Notes under the pieces: model-generated
The model's input: only the letters and a program-made list of their open reading frames with translations
Told to the model about the DNA's origin: nothing
The model's database searches: none
Made by a program: the position numbers and the translations under genes
Shown: positions 1 through 7,367 of the stretch, piece after piece
How positions within the stretch are numbered: the first letter of the stretch is position 1
How the letters are laid out: each line of letters begins with the position of its first letter
Assembly (NCBI GenBank): GCA_045649105.1
Contig: JAZRPG010000045.1
Span: forward strand, 1 to 64,000
Source: JAZRPG01 sp045649105
Lineage (GTDB): Bacteria > Bacillota > Clostridia > Oscillospirales > JAAYXM01
DNA: 64,000 nt
Reading direction: 5' to 3'

Positions 1-280
1 ATGCATAACTCCCATTGCTGCGACACAAAGTTTCCCATAACACAAGTATGCGGAGATAGAGCATGCATTTTTACCAAAGATAAAAAATACACACCTGTGT
101 TATCAGGAAAATATTAAACTTTATGTCGCAAATACAGTATAACACACAAAAATTTTTATTGCAATAAAAAAGTGCGCAGCCAAAACTACGCATGAAAAAA
201 TGCATAGCCTCAAATGCTGCAACACATCTCTCACGCCATACAGGTGCAAAAATAGAGGATGCATTATACTATAGTGATAT

Positions 281-443
281 TCCATCTTCGATGGAGTGAT
301 ATTTTTGCAAAGCAAAAGTGATATTGAAGCCTACGGCTTCAGTGATTTTATATTTGCCATTCAACTGTACAAAGCACAATATCACTCGGCGTAAACCGAA
401 TATAACTGCGAATCAATATAACTTGCCGAAGTCAAATATAACT
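281..443. repeat. Modular array of small hairpins joined by TGATAT-type linkers
   Basis: Three perfect stem-loops with 3-nt loops lie in a row: TCCATC/GATGGA (281-295), TTTTGC/GCAAAA (303-317) and TGAAGCC/GGCTTCA (325-341). Each is followed by GTGAT(AT). From 378 the linker recurs in the opposite orientation as AATATCACT (378) and then AATATAACT (399, 415, 435), with short TCGG/CCGA-type arms between. The whole 1-475 stretch has no convincing gene; 1-270 shows nothing I recognise. The array ends against the tRNA terminator. I infer an interspersed non-coding repeat family; its function is unknown. Confidence 0.6.
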
Positions 444-444
444 G

Positions 445-473
445 AAAAAAGACATCCTTTGGATGTCTTTTTT
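445..473 (-). terminator. Terminator behind tRNA-Arg
   Basis: A perfect 13-bp stem (GGATGTC core with A6/T6 ends) around a 3-nt loop. Read on the minus strand it ends in six T residues. It starts three bases after the encoded CCA of tRNA-Arg, so it probably ends the transcript carrying both tRNAs. Confidence 0.85.
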
Positions 474-475
474 CA

Positions 476-552
476 TGGTACGCCCGACTGGATTCGAACC
501 AGCGGCCTTCAGAGTCGGAGTCTGACGCGCTATCCAACTGCGCCACGGGCGC
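476..552 (-). tRNA. tRNA-Arg (anticodon CCG)
   Basis: A 77-nt cloverleaf. The acceptor stem GCGCCCG pairs with CGGGCGT, with a G-T pair at 1-72. The anticodon stem TCAGA/TCTGA encloses the loop CTCCGAC, giving anticodon CCG for CGG codons. The T arm has GGTTCGAATCC and the 3' CCA is encoded. It lies downstream of tRNA-Leu and recR on the same strand. Confidence 0.95.
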
Positions 553-598
553 GTATGATATTTACCCTCTGCAATATTCTCCCCCCGCATACGGGGAC

Positions 599-681
599 TG
601 GTGCGGGCGATGGGACTTGAACCCATACGTCGAAGACACCGGCTCCTAAGACCGGCGCGTCTGCCATTCCGCCACGCCCGC
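599..681 (-). tRNA. tRNA-Leu (anticodon TAG)
   Basis: An 83-nt class II tRNA with acceptor stem GCGGGCG/CGCCCGC, an anticodon loop CTTAGGA (anticodon TAG), a long variable arm, the T-loop GGTTCAAGTCC and an encoded CCA. It begins 32 bp after the recR stop. The only promoter-like element upstream would start transcription inside the tRNA, so cotranscription with recR and processing is more likely. Confidence 0.95.
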
Positions 682-713
682 AGATTTATACCAATGCACT
701 TTTCAGACTTAAA

Positions 714-1313
714 TTACATTGTGCGGCGACCCTCTATCGCACGGGTCAGCGTCATCTCATCGGCAAATTCGAGATGGCCGCCGACCGGGATTCCGTATGC
801 AAGGCGCGTCGTCTTCACCTCAAACGGTTTAAGAATCCGGGATATATACATCGCCGTCGCCTCGCCCTCCGTGTCGGGGTTTGTCGCCATTATAACCTCG
901 CGTATCTCACCTCGCGCAACGCGGGTTACAAGCTCCTTTATCCTGACATCGTCAGGCCCGACGCTGTTCATCGGGGAAATACATCCGTGAAGAACATGGT
1001 AAAGCCCGTTATACTCACGCGTCCGCTCTATTGCGACAACATCCTTCGGGTCAGACACGACGCATACGGTTGTCTTATCACGCGCACTGTCCGAACACAG
1101 GCTGCAAAGCTCGGAATCCGTCAGATTCTGGCACTCGCTGCAGAATTTAACCGTCTTTTTCGCCTCAAGAACTGCGTTCGCAAAGCTCTGCGCCTCTGTC
1201 TCGGGAAGCGCAAGCAAAAAAAAGGCAAGCCTCTGCGCAGTTTTCCGGCCTATGCCGGGAAGCTTTTGAAACTGCTCTATCAGATTTTCAACCGGTGCCG
1301 TGAAAAAGCGCAT
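714..1313 (-). CDS. recR: Recombination mediator protein RecR
   Basis: RecR acts with RecF/RecO to load RecA at DNA gaps during repair. The 199-residue protein has the family's usual length and order: an N-terminal helix-hairpin-helix (LPGIGRKTAQR, about 18-28), a four-cysteine zinc finger (C58, C61, C70, C73) and a Toprim domain (about 80-175). It lies 24 bp after ybaB, the usual dnaX-ybaB-recR order of Bacillota. The two tRNA genes follow on the same strand. Confidence 0.96.
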   Translation of the reverse strand: MRFFTAPVENLIEQFQKLPGIGRKTAQRLAFFLLALPETEAQSFANAVLEAKKTVKFCSECQNLTDSELCSLCSDSARDKTTVCVVSDPKDVVAIERTREYNGLYHVLHGCISPMNSVGPDDVRIKELVTRVARGEIREVIMATNPDTEGEATAMYISRILKPFEVKTTRLAYGIPVGGHLEFADEMTLTRAIEGRRTM

Positions 1314-1337
1314 TTTTAAAACACATCCGTTTCTATA

Positions 1338-1670
1338 CTAAAACATACCCGGAATATTGAGCCCGCCTGTTATTTTCTTCATTTCAGCCTCAGAAGCGCT
1401 CTGCGCCTGAGACATTGCCTCGCCGATTGCGGCAACGATAAGGTCTTCAAGCATCTCGACATCATCCGGGTCAACTGCCTCGGGCTTTATCTTAACTGCC
1501 ATCACGCGGTTCTGCCCGTTGACCGTCGCCTCGACTACGCCGCCGCCTGCACTCGCTGTATATGTCTTCTCCTCAAGCTCCTGCTGCATACGAAGCATAT
1601 TCTGCTGCATCTTCTGCGCCTGCTTGATAACATCCATATTCATTCCGCCCGGGAATCCGCCTCGTCTCAT
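1338..1670 (-). CDS. YbaB/EbfC family nucleoid-associated protein
   Basis: A small DNA-binding protein of the YbaB/EbfC family, which forms dimers and is thought to help organise the nucleoid. Family signs are the KQAQKMQQNM helix, the central GGG(V)VEATVNGQ strand and the acidic DPDDVEMLEDLI helix. I chose the ATG at 1670 (110 residues) because GGAG lies nine bases upstream; a longer frame starts at 1706 but adds a lysine/arginine-rich N-terminus foreign to the family. It lies between a vanY-like gene and recR and is probably cotranscribed with both. Confidence 0.93.
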   Translation of the reverse strand: MRRGGFPGGMNMDVIKQAQKMQQNMLRMQQELEEKTYTASAGGGVVEATVNGQNRVMAVKIKPEAVDPDDVEMLEDLIVAAIGEAMSQAQSASEAEMKKITGGLNIPGMF

Positions 1671-1689
1671 AAAAAAACAACTCCTTTTT

Positions 1690-3021
1690 TTATTCTGCTG
1701 TCTCAATCAAATCTAATAATTTGCACATGCCGGCCACCGCCTCGCCCCAGGAGATATACTCTTTTGCCCTGAAGGTATTGTCGCTGTAACCGCTCATTAT
1801 TTTATTATACACAATTTTCTGAACGCTCTGGAACGCCCATGAAGATATTCTGTCCGTGTCACTGAATGAAATCATCTCTATTTTGTCCGATTCTATGGCC
1901 TTTGACATGACTGTCGCCGCCATTTCCCTCGTCATACGCCCGTCCGGAGAAAAGATTTTTGCGCCTGTGCCGCTCATAAGGCCCATGCGCACGGTCTTAA
2001 ACAAGCTTTCGCGATACCACGCGTTTTCTGAAACATCGGAAAATGAAACATCTCCCGCCGTTTCCTTCAGTGGCAGAAGTGAGCAAAGCACTGCAAATTC
2101 CGCACGCGTAATTGCCCTGTCGGGGCTTACTGTAGCGTGGAAATTCATTTCCCTGCCATTAAAGAATTTTTTAAAATACGGCTCTGACCAGTGCCCTGCG
2201 GCACCCTCTGCCGGATTTTTCTTATAATACGAGGTCGTTATATACCCGCCGCAGTTATCAGACGAAAAGGCTATTGCATCAGGAACTGATGTATACTTAT
2301 TTTTTGACCAGTATATGTCATATGCCATGCCGTTTTCTGCAGGCACGGTCAAAATTCCGTTCGTCTGAAGATAGCTTATATATTCCTCAAGACACCAGCC
2401 TTTTTCTGTTATTATCTGCGCATGCGGCTTTCCCACATAGCGGAAATGCCACGGCTCATTCCCTATGCCTGTAAGCTTTGTCTTTGAACCGTCATAACGG
2501 AGAATAAATCCGTATTTCCAGCAGTTTTTCTTAATCCACGCGCCCTGCTTCGTCTTGTCGTAATTCCCGTTCAGCGCGCCGCCGTTTGTAATATCAACTG
2601 CAAGGCCTGTCTGGTGCTCACTCGTGCCCGGCGCCGCCGTAAAGAGAACAGTCGCGTTGTATGCGGCTGTATAGCTCATGCCTGACCTCTGCCTTGTTCT
2701 TAACCTTTCCGAGAACAAGCTCTGCTGCTTCTGAAAGCTTCTGTAGCCGCTGCTTGCGTATATTTTCCCTGCCCCCTGCGAGAGCGCGTCACTGCGCATT
2801 TTGTTAAACTCCGTGACTGCCTCGGCACGCATTGACCGTGTTGACCCGTCTGCCGCCCGCATATCCTCCGGCATGTAATTCTCGGCTATCTTATGCTCGC
2901 GGTTTACAAGCCACAGATTTCTGCTGTCCTGGAGATTTTGCCCCGAAGCGACACCTGACATACCCAAAAGACAGACACATGTTATAAGTAGGATTGCGGT
3001 TATTCTTCTGTAAAATCTCAT
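1690..3021 (-). CDS. Secreted VanY-type D,D-carboxypeptidase with SLH repeats
   Basis: A 443-residue exported peptidase predicted to trim the terminal D-Ala of peptidoglycan stem peptides. A signal peptide (about 1-27) precedes an M15B/VanY domain with SEHQTGLAVD (S134-D143; zinc ligands H136 and D143) and EPWH (E189 catalytic, H192 ligand). Three S-layer homology repeats follow (about 276-317, 326-375, 385-437), which normally bind pyruvylated cell-wall polymer. The start codon overlaps the dnaX stop (TAATG), implying translational coupling. A wall enzyme inside the dnaX-ybaB-recR cluster is unusual. The peptidase call is firm; the physiological substrate is inferred. Confidence 0.88.
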   Translation of the reverse strand: MRFYRRITAILLITCVCLLGMSGVASGQNLQDSRNLWLVNREHKIAENYMPEDMRAADGSTRSMRAEAVTEFNKMRSDALSQGAGKIYASSGYRSFQKQQSLFSERLRTRQRSGMSYTAAYNATVLFTAAPGTSEHQTGLAVDITNGGALNGNYDKTKQGAWIKKNCWKYGFILRYDGSKTKLTGIGNEPWHFRYVGKPHAQIITEKGWCLEEYISYLQTNGILTVPAENGMAYDIYWSKNKYTSVPDAIAFSSDNCGGYITTSYYKKNPAEGAAGHWSEPYFKKFFNGREMNFHATVSPDRAITRAEFAVLCSLLPLKETAGDVSFSDVSENAWYRESLFKTVRMGLMSGTGAKIFSPDGRMTREMAATVMSKAIESDKIEMISFSDTDRISSWAFQSVQKIVYNKIMSGYSDNTFRAKEYISWGEAVAGMCKLLDLIETAE

Positions 3022-4613
3022 TATATGTCATCTTCCTGCCTGATTTTTATCACGCTCTTGTCAGATATCCCCGCCAGAAGCTCATCAATCCCGCTCGGCT
3101 CTTGCTTTTTTTCGACGCGCTCTGACGCCGTAATCGTCACATCTATTCCGAGGTTTGCCGCCGTTTCTCTCAGTATATCCATATTTGCCTTCTGTGTCAA
3201 CATCTTGAGAACAAACGAATTTTCGGACGACAGCACAAGCATTCCTCCATCGCGCGTTGCCGTTGCTCCTGCAAGAAGCGGATATATCCCCGGTGAAAGC
3301 TTTGATTTTGCCGCCTCCAGTATTTTCTTCCAAACATCTGTATTATCCGCACCGGCTGCTGAGGCAGCCTTTTTTTCAGGTGCCTTTTTTTGCTCTGCAG
3401 GTTTTTCCTTTTTTTCCTGCACGACACGCTCCGGTGTTTTAACCTCTGCAGGCGCTGCAACAATGCCTCCTGAAAGCTTCCGCTCAAGCTCCGCAATTCG
3501 CGCGGCAAGACCTGACACGTCCTCTGCGCCGAAGTTTTCGCACAGGCGGACACACGCAAGCTCAGCATCGATTCTTCTGTTCGTGCTCGCTGCGATGGCG
3601 CTTGTCGTATTCTGAAGCTCCGCTATTGCACTTATAAGGCGCATGCTGTCAAATTTATCGCAAAGACCTGAAAGCTCGCTTGCGGTATATCGCGCATCTA
3701 TCCTGGGCAGCTTTTCGCCCGATGCCGTCTTCATAACAAGAACATCGCGCAGTATCTCAGACAGCTCCGTCAGTACGGATGTCAGATTCCTGCCGCCGTT
3801 GTATATATCGTTTAAAATTGAAAGGGCGCATCCCGTCTGCCTGTCCGCAATGGCCTCTGCAAGATTCAACGTCTGCTCGCGGCCCGCAAGGCCGACGACA
3901 CCCTCAACAGTCTCGACATTCACCTCACCTGCACCGAGTGAGAGGCACTGGTCAAGCAGCGACACAGCGTCACGCATTGCGCCGTCCGACAGAGAGGCGA
4001 TGTACTCAGCCGCCTCTGCAGTCAGCTTTGCATCTTCACTCTTTGCTATATGTATAAGCCGCTCAGCGATTGTGTTTGATGAAATGCGCTTGAAAACGAA
4101 CTTCTGACAGCGCGACGCAATAGTCGCAGGGACCTTATGAAGCTCCGTAGTCGCAAGGATAAACATGACATGCTCCGGCGGCTCCTCCATTATCTTCAGC
4201 AATGCGTTAAACGCACTTTGTGAAAACATATGCACCTCGTCTATTATATACACGCGGCGCTTTACATTTGCAGGTGTATAAACAGCCTCATCACGAAGGT
4301 CACGAACATTGTCAACGCCGTTGTTTGACGCGGCGTCAATTTCGACAACATCAAGTATTTCTCCGTCGATTATCCCAAGACATGACGGACACTTATTACA
4401 CGGATTCCCGTGGAACGGATTCTCGCAGTTTGCCGCGCGTGCGAGAATTTTGGCGCATGTCGTCTTGCCCGTTCCCCTCGAGCCGGAGAACAGGTACGCG
4501 TGTGAGAGCTTGCCGGTCTCAACCTGCTTTGCAAGCGTCTCTGTTACGGCCGCCTGCCCGATTACATCGACAAAGCTTTGCGGCCGCCATTTTCTGTACA
4601 GCGCCTGATACAT
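3021..4613 (-). CDS. dnaX: DNA polymerase III subunit tau/gamma
   Basis: The ATPase of the clamp loader, which opens and loads the sliding clamp and in its long form tethers polymerase cores. The start MYQALYRKWRP is the family signature. Walker A is GSRGTGKT (44-51), a zinc knuckle uses C63, C72, C75 and C78, the Walker B region is IIDEVHM, and domain III reaches about residue 365. A lysine/glutamate/alanine-rich hinge (about 390-425) leads to the tau C-terminal domain. At 530 residues it is a full tau. The hinge carries three A AAA AAG heptamers (annotated separately) that could give a gamma form of about 412-423 residues. The SRP RNA lies directly upstream, as in Bacillus. Confidence 0.96.
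   Translation of the reverse strand: MYQALYRKWRPQSFVDVIGQAAVTETLAKQVETGKLSHAYLFSGSRGTGKTTCAKILARAANCENPFHGNPCNKCPSCLGIIDGEILDVVEIDAASNNGVDNVRDLRDEAVYTPANVKRRVYIIDEVHMFSQSAFNALLKIMEEPPEHVMFILATTELHKVPATIASRCQKFVFKRISSNTIAERLIHIAKSEDAKLTAEAAEYIASLSDGAMRDAVSLLDQCLSLGAGEVNVETVEGVVGLAGREQTLNLAEAIADRQTGCALSILNDIYNGGRNLTSVLTELSEILRDVLVMKTASGEKLPRIDARYTASELSGLCDKFDSMRLISAIAELQNTTSAIAASTNRRIDAELACVRLCENFGAEDVSGLAARIAELERKLSGGIVAAPAEVKTPERVVQEKKEKPAEQKKAPEKKAASAAGADNTDVWKKILEAAKSKLSPGIYPLLAGATATRDGGMLVLSSENSFVLKMLTQKANMDILRETAANLGIDVTITASERVEKKQEPSGIDELLAGISDKSVIKIRQEDDI
3343..3416 (-). promoter_or_regulatory. Candidate programmed -1 frameshift site in dnaX
   Basis: On the coding strand, A7 tracts at 3415-3409, 3391-3385 and 3376-3370 are each read in frame as A AAA AAG, the heptamer used by E. 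coli dnaX. A six-pair hairpin GGCTGC-CTCA-GCAGCC begins at the last base of the third heptamer. In the -1 frame, stops follow at once: TGA (3378-3376) after the first or second heptamer, TAA (3345-3343) after the third. The products would be about 412 or 423 residues and keep domains I-III. Slippage itself is inferred. Confidence 0.7.
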
Positions 4614-4699
4614 TCTTTTCTACCTCTGTTTTTTTGGCCCATCGCACGACCACACACCCTCTCTCTGACAGCAAAAGCATGTGCGGAATTCAACCGTCC

Positions 4700-4925
4700 G
4701 GCTCAAGACCGGCGCGCTCGCGGCACACACGGCAAACCGCTTAATGCTGCTCGGTTCCCCGCCTGACATGGTTCACGGCGCTATGCTGCGCGAGACCGAT
4801 CTCTCAACACCTTCCGGCTGACCCTGCCACACGTTTTTGTGCCTCGGAGCGGGAATTCACCCCTGCTGTAGCGGATTGCAGGTACAGGGCACCGCTATCT
4901 CCCCGGCTAGTGCGGTCTTGCGACA
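4700..4925 (-). ncRNA. ffs: Signal recognition particle RNA, long bacterial form
   Basis: This is the RNA scaffold of the signal recognition particle. The 5' part contains CTAGCCGGGGAGATAGCGG and CCCTGTACCTGCAATCCGCT, close to the Alu-domain portion of Bacillus scRNA. The 3' part contains GTGAACCATGTCAGG, then the GGGGAACCGAGCAGCA segment that forms the Ffh-binding loop. The ends close as CAAGACC with GGTCTTG, which fixes the approximate limits; exact ends are uncertain by some bases. It seems somewhat shorter than the roughly 270-nt Bacillus RNA. It fills most of the asnA-dnaX gap. Confidence 0.92.
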
Positions 4926-4944
4926 GGCCAAAACTAATTTTTTA

Positions 4945-4974
4945 TTTATAAAATCTTTATTCCTGCCCTTTCAA
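4945..4974 (-). promoter_or_regulatory. Possible promoter of the SRP RNA
   Basis: TTGAAA and TATAAA, 18 bp apart on the minus strand, overlap the end of asnA. Start of transcription would fall 10-15 bases before the helix that closes the SRP RNA, so 5' trimming would be needed. A weak call. Confidence 0.35.
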
Positions 4975-5956
4975 GGATTTCGACATCCTCTGCCGGCCAT
5001 ACCGATGACTGAACCTCGCCTATATGCGCACAGCCAAGCATAAACATACACAGGCGCGACTGGCCTATTCCTCCCCCGATTGTGTACGGGAGCTCACCGT
5101 TCATAAGTGCGCTCTGGAACGGAAGCAGGAGCCTTTCCTCGCAGCCCTCTGAATGAAGCTGCTCTGCAAGCGCCTTTTCATCCACGCGGATACCCATTGA
5201 GGATATCTCAAACGCACAGTCAAGAAGCGGATAATAGAGAATGATGTCTCCGTTAAGCGTCCAGTCGTCATAATCCGGCGCGCGGCCATCGTGCTTGCCG
5301 CCACTTTTTAGCCTCCCGCCTATCTGCGAGATAAACACGGCGCCATGCTCACGCACGCATGCAAGCTCACGCTCACGCGACTTCAAATCAGGATACATTT
5401 CCTCAAGCTCGTATGTTGAGAAAAACGCTATCTTTTCAGGGAGCTTTTTCTCAGTTCCGAACATATCGGAGATTTCCGACTCCGTGTCACGGACTACATC
5501 ATATATCTTGCGCACAATATCAAACAAAAATTCCGTATTTCTGTCTGATTTATTTATGACGCGCTCCCAATCCCATTGGTCGACATATATTGAATGGAGA
5601 TTATCCGTCGCCTCGTCACGCCGTATTGCATTCATATCGGTATATAATCCCTCACCGACCTCAAAGCCGTATTTCTTAAGCGCAAGGCGCTTCCACTTTG
5701 CAAGTGAATGGACTATCTCATATGACGAGCCGGGCTGCTCTAACACATCAAACGCGACGGGGCGCTCAAACCCGTTCAAGTTGTCGTTAAGACCTGTGCT
5801 GCTCTCGACAAAGAGCGGCGCGCTGACGCGCTCGAGGCTGAGTGCCGCGGCAAGCTTCCGCTCAAACATGTCCTTTATTGCTTTTACGCCGCGCTCAGTC
5901 TCTCTTATTGTCATTTTTTTGATATAGCCCTCGGGCAATACAAGCTGTTCCTTCAT
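4946..5956 (-). CDS. asnA: Aspartate-ammonia ligase (asparagine synthetase A)
   Basis: It makes asparagine from aspartate and free ammonia with ATP cleaved to AMP. At 336 residues it has the usual AsnA length and the class II aminoacyl-tRNA-synthetase-like fold signs: the SSTGLND(N)LNG(F)ERPV substrate segment near 52-68 and the C-terminal motif-3-like GGGIGQSRLCM. AGAGG precedes the ATG. It starts 11 bp after glnA and shares its promoter, so glutamine and asparagine synthesis from ammonia are coupled here. The SRP RNA follows. Confidence 0.96.
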   Translation of the reverse strand: MKEQLVLPEGYIKKMTIRETERGVKAIKDMFERKLAAALSLERVSAPLFVESSTGLNDNLNGFERPVAFDVLEQPGSSYEIVHSLAKWKRLALKKYGFEVGEGLYTDMNAIRRDEATDNLHSIYVDQWDWERVINKSDRNTEFLFDIVRKIYDVVRDTESEISDMFGTEKKLPEKIAFFSTYELEEMYPDLKSRERELACVREHGAVFISQIGGRLKSGGKHDGRAPDYDDWTLNGDIILYYPLLDCAFEISSMGIRVDEKALAEQLHSEGCEERLLLPFQSALMNGELPYTIGGGIGQSRLCMFMLGCAHIGEVQSSVWPAEDVEILERAGIKIL

Positions 5957-5967
5957 AACTGCGCCTC

Positions 5968-7302
5968 TTAATATTTTATAAGATATTTATCGATTTCCCA
6001 TTCGTGAACCTTTGTGGTGTATTCACGCCACTCGAGTTCCTTTGCCTCTATATACTTCTCGGATATATGCTTTCCTATTGTATCAAGCAAAAGCTTGTCG
6101 TTTTTAAACTCGTCTACCGCCTCAGCAAGGTTTTTCGGGAGTGAGCGGATTTTGCCTGACTTAAGCTCTTCCTCTGACATCTCGAATATATTTGCATCTA
6201 CAGGTGCGGGCGGCTCAAGATGACGCTTTATTCCGTCAAGCCCTGCCGCGAGCACTGCCGCAAACGCGAGATACGGATTTGCCGCAGGGTCAGGATTTCT
6301 GATTTCAATTCGCGTGCCCTCGCCCGATGCGGACGGAACGCGGATAAGCGGGCTTCTGTTCTTTGCCGACCATGCGATATATATCGGCGCTTCATAACCC
6401 GATACAAGGCGCTTGTATGAATTTACAAGCGGATTTGTAACTGCGCTCATACCGCTTGAGTGCTCAAGCACGCCTGCTATAAAGTGATATGCCTCACGGC
6501 TTAAGCCGAGCTCATCCTTCGGGTCGCAGAAGATATTCTTCCCGCCTGAGCTCAGGGATATATTTATATGCATTCCCGAGCCGCTTATTCCGAAAATCGG
6601 CTTCGGCATGAATGTCGCATGCAGTCCGTTCTTCTGTGCAATGGTCTTTACAAGAAGCTTGAAGGTGATTATATTATCCGCTGTCGAGAGTGCCTCGCCG
6701 TATTTGAAATCTATCTCGTGCTGACTGTCGGCAACCTCGTGATGCGCCGCCTCAATCTCAAAGCCCATCTCCTCAAGCGCCATGCACATTTCGCGGCGGA
6801 TCCGCTCGTCAGTGTCAATGGGGCCGAGGTCAAAATACCCTGCCTCGTCATTTCTGATTGCAGTGGGCTTCCCTTCCTCGTCCGTCTTAAACAGGAAAAA
6901 CTCAGCCTCGGGGCCTATGTTCACGGTATATCCCATATCTGCCGCATCGGCAAGAACGCGCTTGAGAACACCGCGCGGGTCACCGCTGAAAGGATTCCCG
7001 TTTGTATCGTATACATCGCATATGAGGCGGGCAACACGGCCGCCCTCATCATCTATCCACGGAAGAATTGCAAACGAATTAAGGTCAGGATGCAGATACA
7101 TGTCCGACTCCTCTATGCGGACAAAGCCCTCGATTGACGAGCCGTCAAACATGCATTTATTATCGAGAGCGCGCGAAAGCTGCCGCTCCGTAATAGATAT
7201 ATTCTTCATCGCACCGAAAATATCGGTAAACTGGAGGCGTATAAACCTTACATTTTCTTCTTTAACTATTCTCTCTATGTCTTTACGCGTATAACCTGCC
7301 AT
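5968..7302 (-). CDS. glnA: Glutamine synthetase, GSI-alpha type
   Basis: It condenses glutamate and ammonia to glutamine with ATP. The 444-residue length equals the Bacillus GSI-alpha enzyme. The segment GFVRIEESDMYL carries R62, the residue of GSI-alpha enzymes involved in feedback inhibition. The loop that holds the adenylylated tyrosine in GSI-beta reads NIFEMSEEE with no tyrosine, so control by adenylylation is unlikely. Metal and ATP site motifs (GPEAEFFLF, the G(S)GMH(I)N(I) stretch and NRSPLIRVP) are present. AGGTGG precedes the ATG. It is the first gene of glnA-asnA. Confidence 0.97.
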   Translation of the reverse strand: MAGYTRKDIERIVKEENVRFIRLQFTDIFGAMKNISITERQLSRALDNKCMFDGSSIEGFVRIEESDMYLHPDLNSFAILPWIDDEGGRVARLICDVYDTNGNPFSGDPRGVLKRVLADAADMGYTVNIGPEAEFFLFKTDEEGKPTAIRNDEAGYFDLGPIDTDERIRREMCMALEEMGFEIEAAHHEVADSQHEIDFKYGEALSTADNIITFKLLVKTIAQKNGLHATFMPKPIFGISGSGMHINISLSSGGKNIFCDPKDELGLSREAYHFIAGVLEHSSGMSAVTNPLVNSYKRLVSGYEAPIYIAWSAKNRSPLIRVPSASGEGTRIEIRNPDPAANPYLAFAAVLAAGLDGIKRHLEPPAPVDANIFEMSEEELKSGKIRSLPKNLAEAVDEFKNDKLLLDTIGKHISEKYIEAKELEWREYTTKVHEWEIDKYLIKY

Positions 7303-7338
7303 ATTTTTCCGCCACCTTTACATATCCTTAATTAAGTA

Positions 7339-7367
7339 ATTTTACCATGTATCATGCAACTTTTCAA
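7339..7367 (-). promoter_or_regulatory. Promoter of glnA-asnA
   Basis: TTGAAA, a 17-bp spacer and TAAAAT on the minus strand, with an extended -10 TGG. The -35 box overlaps the stop end of the radical SAM gene. A CTTAATTAAG palindrome lies between the -10 and the ribosome binding site. I see no clear GlnR/TnrA box. Confidence 0.6.

Noticed and set aside
121..315. 64-residue minus-strand frame at the left end
   Set aside because: No ribosome binding site, it runs through the hairpin array, and codon use is unlike the genes.
281..443. CRISPR array
   Set aside because: Repeat units are short hairpins with 7-9 bp linkers; there are no 25-40 bp repeats, no spacers and no cas genes.
685..713. TTTAAG-17 bp-TATAAA with extended -10 in front of tRNA-Leu
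   Set aside because: The start would fall inside the tRNA acceptor stem (5' end at 681), so it cannot make the mature tRNA.
3197..3568. Second protein in another frame of dnaX
   Set aside because: It is the +1-shifted shadow of the tau hinge and C-terminal domain; no start signal. It is not the frame used by the -1 slippage model.
7303..7363. Glutamine riboswitch or GlnR box at glnA
   Set aside because: The short leader shows only the CTTAATTAAG palindrome and no matching consensus.
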